From JBGPFS01 sp041483455 (GTDB lineage Bacteria; Chloroflexota; Limnocylindria; Limnocylindrales; CSP1-4), in NCBI GenBank assembly GCA_041483455.1, contig JBGPFS010000042.1, positions 1 through 14,604 of the forward strand: a DNA stretch of 14,604 nucleotides. The letters run 5' to 3'. Numbering within the stretch: the first letter of the stretch is position 1; every line of letters begins with the position of its first letter. Both the position numbers and the translations under genes were made by a program. The notes beneath the pieces are model-generated. The model saw nothing but the letters and a program-made list of their open reading frames with translations, searched no databases and was not told where the DNA came from. This document shows, piece after piece, positions 6,569 to 11,198 of this stretch.

Positions 6569-7902
6569 CGGGCGACCCTCGAGCCGGGGGCTGGTACGAG
6601 ACCGGGGGCTGGTGCGAGGCGGGGCGCGGGCGCCATCCCCCATCCGGCGGGTCGGAACGTCCAACGCGTCTCGGGGAGCGGCGCCTCCGGATCGCCCAGT
6701 TCGACCGTCCCGATCCGATCCTCGCCGTAGGTGAGCGCGAGCCGGGCGAGCTGCCAGCGAAGCCGGGCGACGCGAGCGGCCTGCGGAACGAAGAGGGCGA
6801 GTTGGTGGCCGCTCGCCGGTGCCACCTCGAGGAGCTCCAGCTCCAGGCGCACGACGGCAGCCGGAGGCGGCTCGCGTTCCAGGCGGGCGAGGAGGAGTCG
6901 CTCGATCGCCTCCGCCTCGGCGGACGGTTCCGGAAAGCGCTGCTCGATCTCGAGGAGCGTCGGGGTCCCCCGCCGGGCGAACGCCGGGTCGAGCTCGAGT
7001 CGAAGGATGACCCGACCGGCTGCCGCTCCCCGGGCGAGGAGCTGGTCGGCGAGGGCCCCGGCCAGTCGGCGGAGGACGAACCGGACCGCCTCGATCGCCT
7101 CGACCGGCGGCTCGATCGCCGTCCCGAGGGCGAGCCGCTCGGACGTCCGGCGCGGCCGGAACGGATCCGTCTCCTCGCCGTTCGCCCGGGCATGGATCCG
7201 TTCCCCCTCGACCCCGAACCGGGCGACGAGCGCGGAGCGCGACAGGCAGGCGACCGCGTCGATCCGCCGGAGGCCGAACCGGGCGAGCCGGGCCCGGACC
7301 TCGGGATCGGGGGTGAGGAGGCCGGCCGGCAGCGGCCCGAGGAACGCGGCCTCACCATCCGGCTCGACGATCCGGAGGCGACGAGTAACGTCCTCGCGGA
7401 GGGACATCCCGGCGGCGACCGTCGCGGCGAAGCGGGTCCCGGCGATCCCCGCTCGCGGCGCCCCGGGCAGGATCGGCTCAAGGGCCGCCCTGAGCCGGCC
7501 GACCAGGACCGCCTCGGGTCCCCAGAGCCGGTCGAGGCCGTCGACCTGGACCTCCAGCCGCCCGAACGCGGGGTCGGCGGGGTCGGTCGGGCCGGCCAGC
7601 CCGGGGCTGAACGCCGCGAGCCGCTCGAACGCCGCCTCGACGGCGGCGGCATCCGCCTCAGGCGCCGGGTCGAGGAACGTCGCCTCGGGCGCGAGCCGGT
7701 GTGCGCCCCCGAGGGGCATTCCCCGCCGGATCCCGAGCGCCTCGGCCGCCGGGCTCGCGTCGAGGACGGTCCCGTTCGTCCAGGGGCGTCCGCCGAGGAC
7801 CAGCGGGCCGGTCGGGAACGAGCCGGAGCTCGGGTCGGCGGTCATCCGCTGCCGGGCGAGCCGGAGCGGGAGGTGGGGCCAGAGGAGGTGGAGGAGTCGC
7901 AC
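6565..7902 (-). CDS. imuB: ImuB-like inactive Y-family DNA polymerase
   Basis: This is a 445-residue Y-family protein. In the known system ImuB does not polymerise; it bridges DnaE2, ImuA and the beta clamp. The start (MRLLHLLWPHLPLRLA) aligns with the first strand of Y-family polymerases but lacks the metal-binding Asp. A palm-like segment at 117-128 (VDGLDRLWG, D121) matches the D-x-x-G-x-x-x-L-F/W-G signature of ImuB proteins rather than the active SxDE motif. The little-finger region follows, and QLALF at 367-371 is a good beta-clamp-binding pentapeptide. The C-terminal tail has Ala-Pro-Gly repeats (APRLAPAPGLVPAPG). The GTG at 7902 is chosen for homology; no strong ribosome site is visible. 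The gene overlaps the 3' end of the imuA frame by 245 bases and ends in an ATGA overlap with the next gene, pointing to a translationally coupled operon. Confidence 0.88.
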   Translation of the reverse strand: MRLLHLLWPHLPLRLARQRMTADPSSGSFPTGPLVLGGRPWTNGTVLDASPAAEALGIRRGMPLGGAHRLAPEATFLDPAPEADAAAVEAAFERLAAFSPGLAGPTDPADPAFGRLEVQVDGLDRLWGPEAVLVGRLRAALEPILPGAPRAGIAGTRFAATVAAGMSLREDVTRRLRIVEPDGEAAFLGPLPAGLLTPDPEVRARLARFGLRRIDAVACLSRSALVARFGVEGERIHARANGEETDPFRPRRTSERLALGTAIEPPVEAIEAVRFVLRRLAGALADQLLARGAAAGRVILRLELDPAFARRGTPTLLEIEQRFPEPSAEAEAIERLLLARLEREPPPAAVVRLELELLEVAPASGHQLALFVPQAARVARLRWQLARLALTYGEDRIGTVELGDPEAPLPETRWTFRPAGWGMAPAPRLAPAPGLVPAPGSRVAR

Positions 7903-8896
7903 GCTGGTCGATCCGGGTGGTACGGGGGTGAGTGGGGGCGTCGGTGCGGGGTTCGGCGAGGAGCGGAGGCCGGAGGAGGCAGGCGTCCCGCGGCCCGCCG
8001 TCGGCGTAGAGGATCCGGAGCTCCGCTCGCCGCCCCGGCGGGCCGAAGCGGTTCCTGGCGACCGTCACCTCCGTTCGTTGGCCGACGACGTCGCGACCGA
8101 GCCGGATCCAGGCTCGCCGGACGAGCTCGAGACGGAGCCCGGTCGATCCGGCCACCGCGTCGGCGGCCTCGCTCCCGAGCCCCGGCGGCTCGAGGACGAC
8201 GAGGAGGACGTCATGACGCCGGGCGAGCGCGACGAGGCGATGGAGCCGGTCCGCGAAGCTCGGCGGGCGGGTGGGCGCTGCCGAAGCCCGGGGTCCGGCG
8301 ACCCGACCCACCGGAGCGGCGGGGGCACGGTCACCCTGACGCGCTACCGGGAGGTCGACGAGCAGGACATCGACCGCCCCGCCGGCGACGAGCGCACCGG
8401 CCATCGCCAGCCCTTCGTCGAGCGAGTCCGGGACGAGGACGACGAGCCAGTCGAGCCGGACCCCCCGAGCGACCGCCTCGACCGGGTCGAGGCTCCGGCC
8501 AAGGTCGAGCCAGGCGACGATCGAGCCGGCCGCCTGGGCTTCCGCGGCGAGCCGCAGCGCGAGGGTGGTCTTCCCGCTCGAGGCATCGCCGCGGAGGGCG
8601 ACCGCGGCATCGCGCGGGATCCCACCCGGCCCGATGATCGCGTCGAGCGCCCCGAAGCCGGTCCGGACGATCCGCTCGTCGGCGGCCGGGAGCATCCCCG
8701 GGGCCGGCGCCCCGAACGGCGTCCCGAACGGCGTCCCGAACGGCGCCCCGAACGGGGCTTCGGCCGGATCCTCGGCCGGCAGGGGGACCGTCGCGAGCGC
8801 TCCGACGACCTCCCCGACGACCGCCGGCGCGGCCGCTCCCCAGCGCGTCCGAAGGGACACGAGCGCGGCCGAGAGGTCCGGGGAAGGGGTCGCCAT
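7658..8896 (-). CDS. imuA: ImuA-like RecA-fold ATPase, SOS mutagenesis
   Basis: This is a 412-residue RecA-superfamily protein. ImuA works with ImuB and DnaE2 and has a RecA-like core. A Walker A motif, GDASSGKTT, spans residues 103-111 with Lys109. A Walker B-like strand, VDVLLVDLP, has Asp181. The core begins RTGFGALDAIIGPGGIPRD, as in RecA/SulA-like proteins, and ends near residue 310 with ELRILYADGG. Residues about 48-64 contain four copies of a PFGA/PFGT repeat encoded by a 12-bp tandem repeat. Residues 332-412 are Pro/Arg-rich and are read out of frame with imuB, so this tail is probably not a folded domain. The ATG at 8896 lies about 4 bases after the predicted transcript start, so translation may be nearly leaderless. 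A LexA operator sits in its promoter. SulA or plain RecA is unlikely given the imuB neighbour. Confidence 0.85.
   Translation of the reverse strand: MATPSPDLSAALVSLRTRWGAAAPAVVGEVVGALATVPLPAEDPAEAPFGAPFGTPFGTPFGAPAPGMLPAADERIVRTGFGALDAIIGPGGIPRDAAVALRGDASSGKTTLALRLAAEAQAAGSIVAWLDLGRSLDPVEAVARGVRLDWLVVLVPDSLDEGLAMAGALVAGGAVDVLLVDLPVARQGDRAPAAPVGRVAGPRASAAPTRPPSFADRLHRLVALARRHDVLLVVLEPPGLGSEAADAVAGSTGLRLELVRRAWIRLGRDVVGQRTEVTVARNRFGPPGRRAELRILYADGGPRDACLLRPPLLAEPRTDAPTHPRTTRIDQRATPPPPLAPPPAPARPAADDRRPELRLVPDRPAGPRRTPLDERDRPRREPGGRGARDPAGNAPRGRTPARARGDVPRPGA
8707..8754. repeat. Four in-frame 12-bp tandem repeats inside imuA
   Basis: Units GCGCCCCGAACG, GCGTCCCGAACG, GCGTCCCGAACG and GCGCCCCGAACG run head to tail. 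They encode PFGA/PFGT repeats in the linker between the ImuA N-terminus and its ATPase core. Copy number could vary between strains without breaking the frame. Confidence 0.85.
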
Positions 8897-8906
8897 GGGA
8901 CCTTCG

Positions 8907-8934
8907 ATGATAGAACGGATGTTCTATCTGTCAA
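8907..8934 (-). promoter_or_regulatory. imuA-imuB operon promoter with embedded LexA box
   Basis: On the minus strand a consensus TTGACA (8934-8929), a 16-base spacer and TATCAT (8912-8907) form a strong sigma-70 promoter. The predicted start near 8900 leaves only about 4 bases before ATG 8896. The LexA-type operator fills the spacer. Confidence 0.8.
8910..8927. promoter_or_regulatory. LexA (SOS) operator, imuA side
   Basis: ATAGAACGGATGTTCTAT has perfect 7-base arms around GGAT and contains the GAAC-N4-GTTC core. It overlaps the -10 box. Bases 8904-8916 are identical to 5076-5088 at the dnaE2 promoter. Confidence 0.85.
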
Positions 8935-8947
8935 CCCCGGAACGCGG

Positions 8948-9844
8948 TCAGACCGGGACGGCCACCAGCACCAGGCCGACCGCGATCCCGGCCAGGCCGA
9001 ACCACTGGATCCGGCGCGGGCGCTCCCCCAGGAGCGCGACCGCGACGAGCACGGCGATGGCCGGCCCGAACGAGCTGGCCAGGCCCACCAGCCAGGCGAG
9101 CGAGGTCTCGAGCCCGATCGCGAAGGCGATGAAGCCGGCCACGTCGAGCAGGCCGGCCAGGACCAGCAGGCCGAACCAGGCGACCGTCGACGGCTCGGAG
9201 CGGGCGAGCAGCGTCTCGCTACCGCGCGGCCGGATGACGCGGACGACGAGCAGGAGCAGCCAGACCGCGGCGTTGTTGGCGAGGCGGGCCGTGAAGATCA
9301 CGTCGAGCCAGCCCGCCTGCCGGATGGGGCCGGCCAGGCCGACCGTCAGGACCGCGAACAGGACGAGCGAGACGATCCCGATCAGGACGCCCCGGCTCAC
9401 CGGTCGAGCGCCGCGGAGCGAGCCGTCGAAGTGGATGCCGGCCAGGACGATCCCGCCGGTCGCCGTCGTCGCCCCGAGCCACTGGAGCGGCCGGATCGTC
9501 TCGCCCAGGACGACGACCGCGAGGACGACCGTCAGGCCGCCGTACGCGGCGACGACCGGGCTGACGACCGACACCGGCCCGATCCGGAGGCCGGCGAAGA
9601 ACGCCGTGTAGGCCACCGTCCCGATGAGTCCGAGGACCACCGCCAGCGGCACCACGTCGGCCGAGGCGAACGGTATGCGTCGCTCCACGACGAGGCCGAG
9701 CCCGAGCAGCACGAAGACGCTCGTGAGCTGGGCGACCCCCAGCGTGAGCAGGCTCCCGAACCGCCGCCCGCCGAGCGCGGCGGCGATGTCGGTCAGGCCC
9801 CAGCAGAGGGCGGCGAGGAGGCCGAGGACGAGGCCGGGAGCCAT
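8948..9844 (-). CDS. EamA/DMT-superfamily transporter
   Basis: This 298-residue protein has about ten hydrophobic segments arranged as two similar halves, the standard layout of the drug/metabolite transporter superfamily with two EamA domains. The first half runs from LVLGLLAALCWGLTDIAA to the paired VLGETIRPLQWLGA signature. The second half ends with the equivalent ALLGERPRRIQWFGLAG. These E-x-x-x-x-x-Q-x-x-G motifs at the end of each half are typical. Substrate cannot be told from sequence; family members export amino acids, drugs or other metabolites. The length is normal. ATG 9844 lies 6 bases after a TAGCAT box and lacks a Shine-Dalgarno. The gene lies upstream of imuA on the same strand, its stop 14 bases from the imuA -35 box with no terminator between, so read-through into the SOS operon is possible. 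Confidence 0.85.
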   Translation of the reverse strand: MAPGLVLGLLAALCWGLTDIAAALGGRRFGSLLTLGVAQLTSVFVLLGLGLVVERRIPFASADVVPLAVVLGLIGTVAYTAFFAGLRIGPVSVVSPVVAAYGGLTVVLAVVVLGETIRPLQWLGATTATGGIVLAGIHFDGSLRGARPVSRGVLIGIVSLVLFAVLTVGLAGPIRQAGWLDVIFTARLANNAAVWLLLLVVRVIRPRGSETLLARSEPSTVAWFGLLVLAGLLDVAGFIAFAIGLETSLAWLVGLASSFGPAIAVLVAVALLGERPRRIQWFGLAGIAVGLVLVAVPV

Positions 9845-9853
9845 CGGCCGATG
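9842..9853. repeat. 12-bp palindrome CATCGGCCGATG at the EamA start
   Basis: This perfect palindrome contains the EamA start codon and half of its -10 box. An identical copy covers the YgjP gene start at 10925-10936. Confidence 0.6.
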
Positions 9854-9856
9854 CTA
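9851..9856 (-). promoter_or_regulatory. Putative -10 box of a leaderless EamA promoter
   Basis: On the minus strand TAGCAT (9856-9851) is followed by 6 bases and ATG 9844, which predicts a transcript starting at or near the start codon. No good -35 is visible. Confidence 0.35.
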
Positions 9857-9909
9857 GCGGCCGGTGGGCTAGCCCGAGAGCTCGGGGCGGAGGGCGGGAC
9901 AGGAGGCCG

Positions 9910-9918
9910 TGCTACACT
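9910..9918 (+). promoter_or_regulatory. Extended -10 promoter element of tRNA-Ala(CGC)
   Basis: TGCTACACT carries a TG extension before TACACT and is followed by CCGC. The tRNA upstream of leuS has the nearly identical TGCTATACTCCGC. The predicted start near 9925 gives a 50-base 5' leader removed by RNase P. No -35 match is seen. Confidence 0.5.
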
Positions 9919-9974
9919 CCGCCCCGCGGTCACCGGCCGAGACGCCATCGGCGCCGCCGGTCGACCCTTCGGGC

Positions 9975-10050
9975 GGGGATGTAGCTCAGCTGGAAGAGCG
10001 CCGCGTTCGCATCGCGGAGGCCAGGGGTTCGAGTCCCCTCATCTCCACCA
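9975..10050 (+). tRNA. tRNA-Ala, anticodon CGC
   Basis: This 76-base tRNA has the CCA encoded. It folds as acceptor GGGGATG/CATCTCC, D-arm GCTC/GAGC, anticodon arm CCGCG/CGCGG with loop TTCGCAT (anticodon CGC, reads GCG), and T-arm AGGGG/CCCCT with loop TTCGAGT. The acceptor stem has the G3-U70 wobble pair, the hallmark identity element read by alanyl-tRNA synthetase. GCG is a codon used often in this GC-rich DNA. Confidence 0.97.
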
Positions 10051-10114
10051 ATCCCCTGTCTTCGCTCGCAGGCCGTGTACGGCGCCAGGGCGTGTTCGGC
10101 GGCGGCGATCCGGC

Positions 10115-10927
10115 TCAGGCGTCCGCGGCCGGCCCGAGGGTCGCGTGCAGCTCGGTCGAATGAGCCCGCAGCCAGCGCCGGTGGGCCCGGTGGTCGGGGA
10201 TCCGCGCGGCGACGACCGCCCAGAACGCCGGCCCGTGACCGAAGACCCGCAGGTGGGCCAGCTCGTGGACGACCGTCGTCTCGAGCGCCTCCGGGGGCGC
10301 CAGGATGAGCCGCCAGCTGAACGCGAGCCGACCCGTCTTCGCGGCGCTCCCCCACCGGCTGCGCGGGTCGCGCAGGGCGATCGCCGTCGGCTGGACGCCG
10401 AGCGCCGGGGCGTGCCGGGCGATCGCTCCGTCGATCGCGTGGGCGGCCCGCTCCCGCAGGTACGACTCGACGACCCCCGCCAGCGGCCGCCGATCGCGGG
10501 TCGCCGGCCGGACGAGGAGTCGCCGGCCACCGGCCACGATGACCTCGCTGCGACGAAGGTCGGCGGTCGGCGCCTCGACCTCGATCACGTGCGGCTGGCC
10601 CTCCAGGCGGAGAACGGCGCCATCGAGCCGGTCGGCTCGCGCCAGGAGTCCGCCGAGGCCGTCGGGTCCCGCGATCGCCTCGCGGTCGTGCGCCTGTCGG
10701 TCGAGATGACGCCGCAGCCAGGCGGCCCGCTCACGCAGGAACGGCTCGAGCTGGGCCGCCGCCTCGCGCGCGCCCGGCCGTCCGGCCGGGATCGTGGCGA
10801 TCACCCCGCGCCGGGGATCCACCGTGATCCGGATACGGCGGGCTCGGCGGGAGCGCCGGAGCGTGTAGTCGAGCGGCCCGTCGGGCAGCGCGATCGTCCG
10901 CGATTCCTCGGTCGCTCCAGCCGCCAT
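10115..10927 (-). CDS. YgjP-like zinc metallopeptidase domain protein (DUF45 family)
   Basis: This 270-residue protein belongs to the YgjP/DUF45 (M48-like) family. The C-terminal half has the family signature RWGSAAKTGRLAFSWRLILAP, followed by the zinc site HELAH (His221, Glu222, His225) and a third ligand His231 in VFGHGPAFW. The N-terminal half contains the usual beta-rich region with RRSRRARRIRITVDP. The physiological substrate of the family is not settled; a soluble cytoplasmic zinc peptidase is expected. The family usually has WGSC; here Cys is replaced by Ala. ATG 10927 is preferred over a GTG at 10945, which would add only MWHHRP. The start lies inside the palindrome CATCGGCCGATG, and no Shine-Dalgarno is seen. 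The gene sits between two plus-strand tRNA-Ala genes and faces the first of them. Confidence 0.88.
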   Translation of the reverse strand: MAAGATEESRTIALPDGPLDYTLRRSRRARRIRITVDPRRGVIATIPAGRPGAREAAAQLEPFLRERAAWLRRHLDRQAHDREAIAGPDGLGGLLARADRLDGAVLRLEGQPHVIEVEAPTADLRRSEVIVAGGRRLLVRPATRDRRPLAGVVESYLRERAAHAIDGAIARHAPALGVQPTAIALRDPRSRWGSAAKTGRLAFSWRLILAPPEALETTVVHELAHLRVFGHGPAFWAVVAARIPDHRAHRRWLRAHSTELHATLGPAADA

Positions 10928-10936
10928 CGGCCGATG
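10925..10936. repeat. 12-bp palindrome CATCGGCCGATG at the YgjP start
   Basis: This is identical to 9842-9853. In both places the minus-strand ATG is the last three bases of the palindrome, and the preceding CAT is 6 bases upstream. Confidence 0.6.
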
Positions 10937-11023
10937 GTGCCACACCCGGCTGGGCGACCGGCGCGAGCACCCCGGCGAGACGACCGGCGCGAACGCCCGC
11001 CGGCTCGGGCCGAGCGGAGCCGC

Positions 11024-11032
11024 TGCTATACT
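11024..11032 (+). promoter_or_regulatory. Extended -10 promoter element of tRNA-Ala(GGC)
   Basis: TGCTATACT has a TG extension and a near-consensus -10 (TATACT, 11027-11032), with a start predicted near 11039, 7 bases before the tRNA. The -35 position is GC-rich and does not match consensus. It shares TGCTAYACTCCGC with the other tRNA-Ala promoter. Confidence 0.6.
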
Positions 11033-11045
11033 CCGCGTTCGGAGC

Positions 11046-11121
11046 GGGGCTATAGCTCAGCTGGAAGAGCGCCTGCATGGCATGCAGGAGGTCCGGGGTT
11101 CGAGTCCCCGTAGCTCCACCA
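11046..11121 (+). tRNA. tRNA-Ala, anticodon GGC
   Basis: This 76-base tRNA has the CCA encoded. Acceptor GGGGCTA/TAGCTCC, D-arm GCTC/GAGC, anticodon arm CCTGC/GCAGG with loop ATGGCAT (anticodon GGC, reads GCC and GCU), T-arm CGGGG/CCCCG with loop TTCGAGT. The G3-U70 alanine identity pair is present. The D-arm is identical to that of the tRNA-Ala(CGC) about 1 kb upstream. leuS follows on the same strand. Confidence 0.97.
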
Positions 11122-11148
11122 AGACCACTGAACGCCGGCCACCCCGGA

Positions 11149-11171
11149 CCCCTCGCCGGATCGGCGGGGGG
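11149..11171 (+). terminator. Strong GC hairpin between tRNA-Ala and leuS
   Basis: CCCCTCGCCG (11149-11158) pairs with CGGCGGGGGG (11162-11171) over ten base pairs, one of them G-U, around a GAT loop. Only TT follows, so a classical U-tract is missing. It could end the tRNA transcript or act as an attenuator before leuS, whose ribosome site begins about 12 bases later. Confidence 0.4.
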
Positions 11172-11198
11172 TTCGCCGCATCCAGGGACGATGAGATC

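Noticed and set aside
9930..10355. Minus-strand frame with GDEGTRTPGLRDANAALFQL
   Set aside because: This peptide is the classic false translation of the antisense strand of a tRNA gene, here tRNA-Ala at 9975-10050.
6731..11113. 1460-codon open frame on plus strand
   Set aside because: It runs antisense through imuB, imuA, EamA and YgjP and straight through a tRNA gene (SSAGRAP-type peptide), so it is not a protein gene.
9975..11121. Integrated element between tRNA genes
   Set aside because: Both tRNAs are complete with their own promoters, and the gene between them is an ordinary YgjP-family gene; no integrase or att-like partial tRNA copy is present.
11122..11198. T-box riboswitch before leuS
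   Set aside because: Only 77 bases are available after the tRNA; there is no specifier loop or recognisable T-box sequence, and the hairpin alone is not enough.
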